Assembly (NCBI RefSeq): GCF_047470865.1
Contig: NZ_JAZDRH010000047.1
Coordinates: 1 to 11,403 of the forward strand
DNA: 11,403 bases
Direction of reading: 5' to 3'
Source: JAZDRH01 sp047470865
GTDB lineage: Bacteria > Pseudomonadota > Gammaproteobacteria > Pseudomonadales > Pseudomonadaceae
Shown here: positions 1 to 7,218 of the stretch, in pieces
How positions within the stretch are numbered: the first letter of the stretch is position 1
How the letters are laid out: every line of letters begins with the position of its first letter
Notes under the pieces: model-generated
Seen by the model: only the letters and a program-made list of their open reading frames with translations
The model's database searches: none
Told to the model about the DNA's origin: nothing
Made by a program: the position numbers and the translations under genes

Positions 1-46
1 TTTAGTTCTACTGCTGTCTATACAAATCTATGTTACGAATTCAATT

Positions 47-70
47 CTTGTATCAAAGCTTGTATCATAG
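47..70. repeat. 12-bp tandem duplication
   Basis: Two adjacent copies, CTTGTATCAAAG and CTTGTATCATAG, differ at one base. They lie in an AT-rich stretch left of the IS3 remnant. The first 78 bases are open in frame 1 and end at a TGA (79-81), so this could be the tail of a gene entering from the left. The frame is too short to identify, and nothing else in 1-121 could be assigned. Confidence 0.5.
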
Positions 71-121
71 ATAAAAATTGAACAGAGTGATAAAAGGCAT
101 CCTAGCTTAATAAAGAGAAGG

Positions 122-370
122 CCTCTAACTGAAACTGTTTTAGTAAATGCAGCAAAACACAATATTAGGATTGAACATATTCAACCAGAGAATCCGCAAC
201 AGAATGTTTACGTTGAACGTTATAATTGTACAATTCGTTATAGTTGGCTCGATAAGCATTTATTTGACGCATTGGAATAAGTGCAAGATTATGCCGCTGA
301 GTGGTTGTGGTATTACAATTATAAAAGACCACATCAAGCGAATAAAGGTAAACCACCACTGGCCGCTTAA
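122..370 (+). pseudogene. Degenerate IS3-family transposase, C-terminal fragment
   Basis: Reading the frame with codons at 170, 173 and so on gives the C-terminal part of the IS3-family rve/DDE integrase domain. Recognisable pieces are IRIEHIQPENPQQN, then VERYN, YSWLDKHLFD, and after an in-frame TAA (278-280) VQDYAAEWLWYYNY and RPH, ending with PPLAA and a stop at 368-370. This is the end of the catalytic domain that normally carries the last acidic residue region; the rest of the transposase is absent. The internal stop and the shortened segment after RPH (usually a GG.TP-type linker) show decay. An IS-type terminal sequence follows at 387-410. The overlapping ATG-started frame 147-383 is an out-of-frame reading of the same remnant. 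Family assignment is confident; the exact IS is not known. Confidence 0.85.
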
Positions 371-386
371 CTGCTACTTTTAATTT

Positions 387-410
387 CAGTTATTAATGGG
401 AGGATTACCA
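387..410 (+). repeat. Probable right terminal end of the left IS3-family remnant
   Basis: Read inward from 410 on the minus strand this begins TGGTAATCCTCCCATT. The IS3-family end at 11220 begins TGTAATCCCCCCATTT, which matches apart from one gap and a C/T change. Each lies 30-40 bp beyond the stop of an IS3-type transposase, as expected for the right inverted repeat. The left end of this element and a target duplication could not be found. Confidence 0.6.
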
Positions 411-1454
411 TTATCGAACAACTCTAAACTTACCATTAATATAAGCAAAGTAATGAACAATAGCTCTACCATTATATTGTAGAATAGGGGAGCTATGACT
501 ATTATTTGATAATGTAACCAATCGGCCATTCTCGTATAGTATTGGCTCAAAGCTAGAAAAATCCAATTCTTTCACTTCTACATTATCAAAAAAATCCTGA
601 TTATAATTGAGTTGTAAAAAGAAATCTTCTTCATCCTCTGTAGAAACTTCCATTAGACGGTTGCCCATCATATTTTCATAAGCAGAAATCGCTAATAAAT
701 CTTTAAAAGCTTTTCCATCCTTGTTTTTTAGCGTTGTCCATAGCTCTAAATAAGCCTCTTCTAGCTGCTGACGGTTATTAGGGATATCATCATAAGCTGG
801 TGCTTTCACCCATAACCACTCAGGCACATTGGTTGCGGTAAAATCACGAGTTAATAGATAAAGTCCTGTGATGTCTTTGCGGAATCCTGAATTAATATGA
901 CTTTTTTCTTTTTTTAATGAAATGGAAAGAGAGATTGGATCATTATAATCATATGATTCTTCGTCTAAAACTAATTTTCCATTCTCATCTAAAGAAGCTG
1001 TTACTTTAGCAACGATACTAGAGACCCTTTCGAAAGGTTTATCATCATAGAGTTTAAATGTTGTCACTTCCAAGGCCACAGAACAATAACTATCTAGTCT
1101 AGGGAACTGATTTTTCTTTTCTTCTGTATATGTATTTCGTGTCTCTCTATCAATCCAATTCCATGAAGCCACATTTATACCAAACCTGTTTTTTCCCGAT
1201 TGTACCCATTCATTAATACCAAAAGTACTTTGAGAAATACCTGCTATAGCTCCTTTATTACTAATAATGATTACATCATTAACAATTGGCTCACACAACA
1301 TTCCTCTACTCTCCATAATTAGAGAATAATCTACTTTAGGGAGTATTATTTGTGCATGATTATAGTCAGCATAACGCTGCGGGCTTTTTGCATATGAATG
1401 TATATTCATTGTCGTGATTCCTATAAAAATAAAATAAAAGAATTTCTTGTACAT
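411..1454 (-). CDS. Exported protein of unknown function (347 aa)
   Basis: I do not recognise this family. The N-terminus is a Sec-type signal peptide: a basic start (MYKK), a hydrophobic core over residues 5-14, and a plausible cleavage after SYA at about residue 22. There is no lipobox and no other obvious membrane segment, so a periplasmic or secreted location is likely. Only two cysteines lie in the mature part (C54 in GMLCEP and C124 in DSYC), which could form a disulfide. An acidic stretch, TEDEEDFF, lies near residue 272. The C-terminus ends in an aromatic, basic string (HYFAYINGKFRVVR). AAGGA lies about 13 nt upstream of the ATG, a long but usable spacing. The stop codon (411-413) touches the IS3 end at 410, so the 3' end may have been altered by insertion. 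Given T6SS-like debris on the other flank, an effector-associated or immunity role is possible but is only a guess. Confidence 0.7.
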   Translation of the reverse strand: MYKKFFYFIFIGITTMNIHSYAKSPQRYADYNHAQIILPKVDYSLIMESRGMLCEPIVNDVIIISNKGAIAGISQSTFGINEWVQSGKNRFGINVASWNWIDRETRNTYTEEKKNQFPRLDSYCSVALEVTTFKLYDDKPFERVSSIVAKVTASLDENGKLVLDEESYDYNDPISLSISLKKEKSHINSGFRKDITGLYLLTRDFTATNVPEWLWVKAPAYDDIPNNRQQLEEAYLELWTTLKNKDGKAFKDLLAISAYENMMGNRLMEVSTEDEEDFFLQLNYNQDFFDNVEVKELDFSSFEPILYENGRLVTLSNNSHSSPILQYNGRAIVHYFAYINGKFRVVR

Positions 1455-1936
1455 AGTAATATCTATTTCCTTATTTTAACGTTGCAGAAAGCATTTTGTA
1501 TTCAGGTATTTTAACATAAATAAGCTGTTTACCGCTACCATCTAGTTTTTTATCTTATAAATAGCTAAAATATTAATATTTCTAAGTTATCTATGCTGTA
1601 AAAAATTGATTTTTAAATAATGCACTACAATACTAGCGATATAAATTTCTAGTTGTATTGAAGATATTCAGTCTAATTATTTTTGATTCTTAATTTTAAT
1701 GCTTGTTTTCTACTCATTCTAACTTGCTAAGAAATAAGCTGTACAAAAATATAGGTTGAAATAAATAGACTTTTCATTTTAGCCAGCTTTGACGATTTTT
1801 TAATGAGGTCATGTATATTAGTGTCCCCTGAATACACAAGGCTTGTTAAAAGCATATAAGAGGTAGTGGTTAATATGATTTTTTCATATAACAATTCGAT
1901 ATTTGAATGTGCGGATAGTTAACAGTGAAATTATTT
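1455..1936. other. AT-rich intergenic region without a recognisable gene
   Basis: About 480 bp between the exported-protein gene and the hairpin behind sco. Stops are dense in all frames and no credible coding sequence, RNA gene or IS end was seen. It contains an imperfect inverted pair around 1625-1657 (CAATACTAG facing CTAGTTGTATTG) and a 15-codon frame at about 1876 with no good Shine-Dalgarno; neither is convincing. It separates the nir/nor block from the left accessory gene. Confidence 0.7.
1508..1516 (-). promoter_or_regulatory. Possible extended -10 for the 347-aa exported-protein gene
   Basis: On the minus strand TGTTAAAAT fits an extended -10 (TG-N-TAAAAT) and would start transcription near 1501, about 47 nt before the ATG. 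No convincing -35 is present. In sequence this AT-rich, such a match can arise by chance. Confidence 0.3.
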
Positions 1937-1970
1937 AAGCAGCGAGTTTTTCAAGGTAAACTCGCTGCTT
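1937..1970. terminator. Strong intrinsic-type hairpin at the end of nirK-nirV-sco
   Basis: The perfect 13-bp stem AAGCAGCGAGTTT/AAACTCGCTGCTT has an 8-nt loop and lies 6 bp past the sco stop. For the minus-strand operon the stem is followed by AAATAATTT, a weak U tract. On the plus strand it is followed by TTGTTTTTATT, a better one. It probably ends the operon and also blocks any transcription entering from the left. Confidence 0.8.
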
Positions 1971-1976
1971 TTGTTT

Positions 1977-2534
1977 TTATTGTGCTTTACGTAGTGTTTG
2001 TAACATAGTAGGTACTTCATCTTCTACACCACGTAATGTTGCTAGGATTACTCCGTTTTTATCTAGTAAGGTTAGGGTGCTGGCATGATCTACACTACCA
2101 TCCGCTTGAATTTTATATTTCATACCAATGACGTTGGCAAAGGTGCGCACTTGGGCGTCTGTGCCACGAAGCAGTGTCCAGTTATCGCCTAAATCAAATT
2201 GTTTGGCATAAGCTTGTAATACTTCAGGTGTATCAGTTTCTGGCGTAAAACTAATTAAGGTAAAACCAATACTTTGCTTTTCTTCTGCAGTCAGTTGTTT
2301 CTCCAGTGTTTTCATTGAGTGAACAATCACTGGACAGGCATGATGGCAGTGGGTATAAATCATGGCAACCACTTGGCGCTTGCCTTGTAATTGCTTGAGT
2401 TGGAACGGCTGTTCAGTGGCGGTGTGCCATTCGTTATCCAGTTGATAAATAGAGTTTTCAGGTAAGACTTCAGCAGAGGCTATAAGTGCTGCAACACATA
2501 GAGGCATAGCAGCGAACATATGACGTAATTTCAT
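1977..2534 (-). CDS. SCO1/SenC-family copper chaperone/thioredoxin-fold protein
   Basis: A 185-aa exported protein of the SCO1/SenC family. The signal peptide covers about residues 1-21 (hydrophobic MFAAMPLCVAALIASA). The family copper-binding motif is THCHHACP with C63 and C67 (CxxxC), and the distal ligand histidine is H150 in DGSVDHAS. The thioredoxin-like core continues through ISFTPETDTPEVLQAYA and the C-terminal LLDKNGVILATLRG. Family members deliver copper to, or reduce, Cu sites in the periplasm, classically CuA of cytochrome oxidase. The gene is the last of a nirK-nirV-sco series, 19 nt after nirV, with an AAGGA Shine-Dalgarno in that gap. The context therefore suggests copper delivery to NirK rather than to an oxidase; that role is inferred. 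A hairpin follows directly. Confidence 0.92.
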   Translation of the reverse strand: MKLRHMFAAMPLCVAALIASAEVLPENSIYQLDNEWHTATEQPFQLKQLQGKRQVVAMIYTHCHHACPVIVHSMKTLEKQLTAEEKQSIGFTLISFTPETDTPEVLQAYAKQFDLGDNWTLLRGTDAQVRTFANVIGMKYKIQADGSVDHASTLTLLDKNGVILATLRGVEDEVPTMLQTLRKAQ

Positions 2535-2553
2535 GGCTATTTTCCTTCGTAAG

Positions 2554-3327
2554 TTACTGAGCGCAGCGAAAGCCGAGCTGAGCTAGGGCGTAAGGTGCTT
2601 GTAAACTAGCGCGAAATCCATAGCGCATAAAGGCGGCATAATCACTGGGATCAGCCGCACCTGCAGCGCCTGAACCGCAAAACATTTGTTGATTCAAACT
2701 ACTGTCAGATCGTGATTCTCCTGTAACCAATGCGCTATTAAAGTCATAGGTCCATTCCCAAATTAAGCCGTGAAGGTCGTATAACCCCCAGTAATTTGCA
2801 GGGTTTTGCGCTACGTTAGCGAGTGGTTTAGTTGCAGAAGTAGCGTACCAGTCTAAGATGCGTTGGGTATAACCTGCTTCTTGACTGCCTTGTATTTGGC
2901 TTTCTGAAGCTTGGGCAACATATTCCCATTGTGCTACCGTGGGTAGCTGCTTGCCTTGAGCTTCACAATAGGCTTGGGCTGCAAACCAAGAAACATAGGT
3001 AACAGGCTTGTCTAAGTCCTCCATTTTTGGCACATATTGCTGATCAATAATTTGCCAGTGTTTGAGATAGCTAGCTTCTGAGAAAAGTGGACTGACAGCT
3101 TGTTTTTCCCAGCCTTTATGTTGGATGACAAATGCATAGTATTGCGCGTTGGTAACAGGTTTTTTATCAATTTTAAAAGCGTCTACTTCTGTCATAGGGC
3201 TAGTTTCTGACAGATATAAAGGGCGATAAATACCTTGTTCAATGCTAACCATGCCGTTATCAGCTGCTATTACCACAGATGCTGGCAATAGCAGTGACGT
3301 TAGCCCCATTAACCAAAAAGGGCGCAT
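2554..3327 (-). CDS. nirV: NirV-like protein, formylglycine-generating-enzyme (FGE-sulfatase) fold
   Basis: A 257-aa protein with a signal peptide (about 1-21, cleavage near VIA|AD). Its body has the FGE-sulfatase/SUMF1 fold signatures: PVTNAQYYAF (57-66), PVTYVSWFAAQAYCE then LPTVAQWEY (108-136), GLYDLHGLIWEWTYDF (181-196), and the closing RYGFRAS and LGFRCA. This is the pattern of NirV, a protein commonly encoded next to copper nitrite reductase whose biochemical role is unsettled. It starts 2 nt after the nirK stop, so the two are almost certainly cotranscribed and perhaps translationally coupled. Cysteines are at 121, 217 and 255. I could not verify that a true FGE catalytic pair is present, so sulfatase-activating activity should not be assumed. 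A periplasmic helper of NirK is the most likely role. Confidence 0.87.
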   Translation of the reverse strand: MRPFWLMGLTSLLLPASVVIAADNGMVSIEQGIYRPLYLSETSPMTEVDAFKIDKKPVTNAQYYAFVIQHKGWEKQAVSPLFSEASYLKHWQIIDQQYVPKMEDLDKPVTYVSWFAAQAYCEAQGKQLPTVAQWEYVAQASESQIQGSQEAGYTQRILDWYATSATKPLANVAQNPANYWGLYDLHGLIWEWTYDFNSALVTGESRSDSSLNQQMFCGSGAAGAADPSDYAAFMRYGFRASLQAPYALAQLGFRCAQ

Positions 3328-3329
3328 TG

Positions 3330-4742
3330 TTAAGGTTTGCTCCGTTCTACTTTTACTTGCTCTGGCGTTACTTCTTTGCCGTTGTTATCCCAGTTATTTA
3401 AAACATAGGTAAGTACGTTGGCTACTTGTTCATCATTTAAGGCAACGGCTGGCATTAAGCTATTAAACTCTTGGCCATTTACAATGAGTTTTCCGCTTAG
3501 CCCATGAGTAACAGCACGTATGCCTCGTGTAATGTCAGCATTTAAGTAGTCTGATTTTGCCAGTGGTGGAAAGGCTCTTGGTATGCCTTCACCATTAGCT
3601 TGGTGGCAAGCCATACAGTTAGCTTCGTAGAGTGTTTTTCCTAAACGCACGCGCTCATCTTTGTTGGCAGCTGTTACTTCTTTAGCAGGTGGAGCTGAGA
3701 TGCTTTGAATAGCTGAGCCTTCAGGTAGGTAAACAACGTCACGTTGTTTACCAGAGTAAACAGCTGGGTTTTCTGCACCATTTACTTTTAAAGTGCCCAA
3801 AGCGCCTTTATTAAAGGCACGGAAAATAGAGTGATCAACAATGGTAAAACTACCAGGAACTTCTGTTTTAAACTCAACCATACTGGCACCGCCAGCAGGT
3901 ATTAGAGTGGTTTGTACGTTATGGTTAATTAAATTGCCGCCTTCAACAGCAACGCGATCGAAAATTTCACCAATGACATGGAATGAGGAAACAAGGTTAG
4001 GGCCGCCATTACCAACATAAAGGCGCACAGTTTCACCTGTATTAGCTGTTAACGATTTTTCACCAGTCATGGCGCCTACATGGCCGTTAAACACAACATA
4101 GTCTGGCTGTTCTTTAATGGCTTTGGACATATCAAATGGCTGAAAGCCTTGCTCGCCATATTCGCCACGGGTATAGAAATCGCCCTGCATTATATAGTAT
4201 TCACGATCAACTTTAGGTAACCCTTCTTTAGGTTCAACTAATACTAAACCATACATGCCATTGGCAATATGCATGCCTACAGGTGCTACAGCACAGTGAT
4301 AAACATAAAGGCCAGGGTTGAGGGCTTTAAAGCTAAAGGTTGAGGTGTGACCAGGTGCGGTAAATGAAGCTTCTGCGCCACCGCCAGGGCCTGTCACAGC
4401 GTGCATATCAATATTATGCGGCATTTTAGAATCAGGATGATTAGAAAGGTGAAACTCCACTTCATCACCTTCGCGAATACGTACAAATTGTCCAGGCACA
4501 TCGCCGCCAAATGTCCAGTACATATAATCTACACCGTCGGCCATTGGCATTACTTTTTCGATGGTTTCCATGTTAATCACAACTTTAGCGCTGTAATTGC
4601 GATTGACAGGAGGAGGAACATTGGGTGCCTGTGTTAATACGGCTTTAATTACAGGCAAGGATTCAGCCGCATGAGCACCTAAGGTCATAAAGCTCATAAA
4701 ACCTATAGCTGAAGTTAGCAAGCATGCTTTAAATGTTTTCAT
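3330..4742 (-). CDS. nirK: Copper nitrite reductase with C-terminal cytochrome c domain (AniA/NirK type)
   Basis: A 470-aa periplasmic enzyme reducing nitrite to NO. A signal peptide covers 1-25 (cleavage at AHA|AE), with no lipobox. Two cupredoxin domains span about 45-325. Type 1 Cu ligands are visible as H109 (MPHN), C150 and H158 (YHCAVAPVGMH) and M163 (NGMYG). Type 2 Cu ligands are H114 (DMHA), H149 and H304 (VDHS). The catalytic pair is D112 and H255 (SFHVIG). A linker (about 340-362) leads to a class I cytochrome c domain with CMACH (C376, C379, H380) and a likely axial Met at M430 (SLMPA). Two-domain NirK is normally about 340-380 aa, so the extra 110-120 residues are the haem tail known from three-domain NirKs such as the Ralstonia pickettii enzyme; it probably supplies the electron internally. 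The gene heads nirK-nirV-sco, and an FNR-type box lies about 60 bp upstream. Confidence 0.97.
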   Translation of the reverse strand: MKTFKACLLTSAIGFMSFMTLGAHAAESLPVIKAVLTQAPNVPPPVNRNYSAKVVINMETIEKVMPMADGVDYMYWTFGGDVPGQFVRIREGDEVEFHLSNHPDSKMPHNIDMHAVTGPGGGAEASFTAPGHTSTFSFKALNPGLYVYHCAVAPVGMHIANGMYGLVLVEPKEGLPKVDREYYIMQGDFYTRGEYGEQGFQPFDMSKAIKEQPDYVVFNGHVGAMTGEKSLTANTGETVRLYVGNGGPNLVSSFHVIGEIFDRVAVEGGNLINHNVQTTLIPAGGASMVEFKTEVPGSFTIVDHSIFRAFNKGALGTLKVNGAENPAVYSGKQRDVVYLPEGSAIQSISAPPAKEVTAANKDERVRLGKTLYEANCMACHQANGEGIPRAFPPLAKSDYLNADITRGIRAVTHGLSGKLIVNGQEFNSLMPAVALNDEQVANVLTYVLNNWDNNGKEVTPEQVKVERSKP

Positions 4743-4772
4743 CGCTATATCTCACGGTTTGTTGATATTAAA

Positions 4773-4813
4773 AGCATAAGAAATTAATTAATTATCAATT
4801 TGATAGTCATCAA
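4773..4813 (-). promoter_or_regulatory. nirK promoter with perfect FNR/ANR-type box
   Basis: TTGATAGTCATCAA at 4800-4813 matches the FNR/ANR/DNR consensus TTGAT-N4-ATCAA in all ten fixed positions. On the minus strand a TATGCT -10 (4773-4778) puts transcription start near 4766, so the box centre lies at about -41, the class II activator position. The 5' leader would be about 24 nt. No GGT-N7-ACC NorR site was seen here. Oxygen-responsive activation is inferred from motif and geometry; a DNR-type NO sensor recognises the same sequence. Confidence 0.8.
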
Positions 4814-4924
4814 TTTTTATGTGCTTATTTCATACAAAATAAACACTATTCATGCACCGCAAGTGCTATTGAAACAGAGTACCTTTAATGCTTTTACACG
4901 CCATTTTCAGGTCGGTTGCTATGG

Positions 4925-4957
4925 CCTCCCTTAGCTCATTTGATTAACTAAGGGAGG
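4925..4957. terminator. Hairpin downstream of norB
   Basis: The perfect 10-bp stem CCTCCCTTAG/CTAAGGGAGG has a 13-nt loop and lies 7 bp past the norB stop. In the minus-strand transcript no U tract follows it (CCATAGC), so it may be a weak or factor-assisted terminator or a 3'-end stabiliser. On the plus strand it is followed by TTTCCACTTAATTTTT. It separates the ric-norB transcript from the nirK promoter. Confidence 0.6.
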
Positions 4958-4964
4958 TTTCCAC

Positions 4965-7217
4965 TTAATTTTTAGCGCTAATACTTGTGTTACCTTTAAA
5001 TACACCAATGACGACTTGCCATGCTGTGGCTAAAGCACCAATGATAAAGACTACATCACCAAAGGTACGAACCCACCGCAATGTCTGTAAAAGGTCTTGC
5101 TGCATAAAGCTTTCACTGCGTGCCAACCATAGTCCCTCACTAACGCTGGCATGAAATTGAATAATTCCAATAGGTAGTAAGCTAGTAGCTATCATCAGAA
5201 CCAGCCCAGCGTTTAACCACCAGAATGCTGTTTTCATTAAGCGGTTATTAAATTGCATAGAGGGACGTATGTAGCGCAATACCAACAAGGTAAAGCCTAA
5301 GGCTAAAAATCCATATACGCCAAATAGGGCTGCATGTGAGTGTACTGCTGTAGTATTTAAGCCTTGTATGTAATACAGCGAAATAGGTGGATTAATCATA
5401 AAGCCAAATACACCAGCGCCTAGCATGTTCCAGAAGGCAACGGCCACAAAGTACATAAGAGGCCACTTGATATTTTCCATCCAAGGCGCACGAGTTTTTA
5501 AGCGCCAATTTTCCCAAGCTTCATAGCCTAAAAGAATCAGTGGAACAACTTCTAATGCGCTAAAACTTGCACCTACAGCCATAACAGGTGTGGTAGTGCC
5601 AGCAAAGTACATATGGTGGAATGTGCCAGGTACGCCGCCTAACATAAACAGTGAGGCAGATGCTAGGCTAGCCACAGTCGCCATACGCTTAGATACTAGT
5701 CCCATGCTTGAAAAGATAAAGGCTAGTGCAGTAGTAGCAAAGACTTCGAAGAAACCTTCGACCCACAAATGAACTACCCACCAACGCCAGTATTCCATGA
5801 CAGAAAGATGGGTTCTTTCGCCATAGAACAAACCAGCACCATAAAATAAGCCAATAGCAATCACTGAAGCTGACAGCAAGGCTAGTAGATTTTTATCGCC
5901 AGGGTTGCGCAAGGCAGGAAGGATGCCGCGCAACATAAGTACAAGCCAAAATACAATGCCTAGGAATTTACCAATTTGCCATAGACGGCCTAGGTCAACA
6001 TATTCATAACCTTGATGACCTAACCAGAAATTTAACTCAGGAGGAATAATCTGAGCGATAGCAAGGTAATTACCAATAAAGGAGCCGGCTACCACCACGA
6101 CTAAAGCCCAAAAAAGAACATCAACTCCGAGTTTTTGGAATTTAGGATCTTTACCGCCATTAACAATCGGGGCTAGAAAGAGTCCCATCGCCAAGAAACC
6201 ACTAGCGATCCAAAATAATGCGCTTTGTAAGTGCCAAGTGCGTAGAAGCGAGTAGGGAAACCATTGCGATAAGGGAATACCGTAAAAATCTTGGCCTTCA
6301 ACAGTATAGTGAGCAACGGCGCCACCAAGAAATACTTGAAATAAGAACAAAGCAACAATTAGCAAGAGGTATTTGCCTAAGCCTTTTTGAGAAGGGGTAA
6401 GCGCAACAAGGGTGATAGGGTCTTGTTTCGGCGCTTCTGGTTCTTGCTCATCTTCTTTACGTAAGAATGCCCAAGCCCAAACCAAAAAGCCAATACCAGC
6501 CAGCAACAAGACAATACTAACTAATGACCAAATAATATTTTCAGCACTTGGTTTGTTATCAATTAGGGGTTCATGTGGCCAGTTATTAGTGTAGCTAACA
6601 TTTTGCTCAGGTCTATCTGTTGCCGCTACCCAAGCAGTCCAAAAGAAAAAGCGTGACAATTGCTCACGTCGCTTGGCATCAGGTAAAGTATTTTCCTTCA
6701 TGGCAAAGCTTTTGCGACTTTCTTGCATTTCTGGCGCATTACTAAACAACGCATCATAATAAGCCGCAGTAGTTTCCATTGCTTGAATACGTCTATCACT
6801 TAATACCAAACGGTTATCTTGCGTTTGATTTTTACGATATTCACGCTTTAGCTGTTGGCGTAATAAGGCTTGGTTATCCTCATCAAGTTTAGTGTAAGCT
6901 TGCCCATATTTATCCTGAGCGGCTAGTTCAAGCCACGTAGTTAACTCACGATGCAACCAATCTGCCGTCCAGTCAGGTGCTTGATAAGCACCGTGCCCCC
7001 AAACAGAACCTAGCTGCATGCCCCCTACGCTTTGCCATGCTGTTTGTCCATCTAAAATATCCTCAGCTGTAAATAGTGATTGCCCTTGTTCTGAAACAAC
7101 CACTTCAGGAATCGGAGGCGCTTGGCGGTAAATCTCGCGTCCAAACCAGCCTAATACACAAAACGTAACACCTAAGACAGCTATTAGTGTCCACCAGAGC
7201 TTCTTGTAGTTTCCCAT
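4965..7217 (-). CDS. norB: Quinol-dependent nitric oxide reductase (qNOR)
   Basis: A 750-aa inner-membrane enzyme reducing two NO to N2O with electrons from quinol. The length is typical of the single-subunit qNOR class; cytochrome-dependent NorB is only about 450-470 aa. Residues 10-26 form the first membrane helix. A periplasmic domain (about 30-225) follows, with the qNOR-type ILDGQTAWQSVGGMQLGSVW segment. From about 228 a multi-helix haem-copper-oxidase-like core begins. Visible key residues are H329 (TWHLQ) for haem b, H483 (VVHLWVEG) and H534/H535 (FHHMYF) for FeB, glutamates E487 and E491 near the non-haem iron, and H626/H628 (AVHSHAALFG) for the haems. It starts 1 nt after the ric stop (TAAcATG), with GGAGG (7224-7228) inside the ric 3' end, so ric and norB form a tight operon. 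No norC is needed or present. Confidence 0.97.
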   Translation of the reverse strand: MGNYKKLWWTLIAVLGVTFCVLGWFGREIYRQAPPIPEVVVSEQGQSLFTAEDILDGQTAWQSVGGMQLGSVWGHGAYQAPDWTADWLHRELTTWLELAAQDKYGQAYTKLDEDNQALLRQQLKREYRKNQTQDNRLVLSDRRIQAMETTAAYYDALFSNAPEMQESRKSFAMKENTLPDAKRREQLSRFFFWTAWVAATDRPEQNVSYTNNWPHEPLIDNKPSAENIIWSLVSIVLLLAGIGFLVWAWAFLRKEDEQEPEAPKQDPITLVALTPSQKGLGKYLLLIVALFLFQVFLGGAVAHYTVEGQDFYGIPLSQWFPYSLLRTWHLQSALFWIASGFLAMGLFLAPIVNGGKDPKFQKLGVDVLFWALVVVVAGSFIGNYLAIAQIIPPELNFWLGHQGYEYVDLGRLWQIGKFLGIVFWLVLMLRGILPALRNPGDKNLLALLSASVIAIGLFYGAGLFYGERTHLSVMEYWRWWVVHLWVEGFFEVFATTALAFIFSSMGLVSKRMATVASLASASLFMLGGVPGTFHHMYFAGTTTPVMAVGASFSALEVVPLILLGYEAWENWRLKTRAPWMENIKWPLMYFVAVAFWNMLGAGVFGFMINPPISLYYIQGLNTTAVHSHAALFGVYGFLALGFTLLVLRYIRPSMQFNNRLMKTAFWWLNAGLVLMIATSLLPIGIIQFHASVSEGLWLARSESFMQQDLLQTLRWVRTFGDVVFIIGALATAWQVVIGVFKGNTSISAKN

Positions 7218-7218
7218 G

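Noticed and set aside
147..383. ATG-started 78-aa open frame at the left edge
   Set aside because: It is out of frame with the IS3-type transposase sequence at 122-370, which shows clear family motifs; the frame has no features of its own.
1876..1923. 15-codon frame in the AT-rich gap
   Set aside because: No Shine-Dalgarno and no peptide pattern; expected by chance in this composition.
4401..4637. Antisense open frame inside nirK
   Set aside because: It lies fully within a well-supported gene, has no Shine-Dalgarno and no recognisable protein pattern; similar antisense frames in norB (5590-5772, 6218-6400, 6412-6594) were dropped for the same reason.
4854..4866. GCAC-N5-GTGC inverted repeat between norB and nirK
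   Set aside because: A 4-bp stem is too short to support a regulatory or terminator call.
4921..4934. TGGCCTCCCTTAGC as a plus-strand sigma54 promoter
   Set aside because: The -12 element is poor, no plus-strand gene follows, and the sequence is explained by the norB hairpin.
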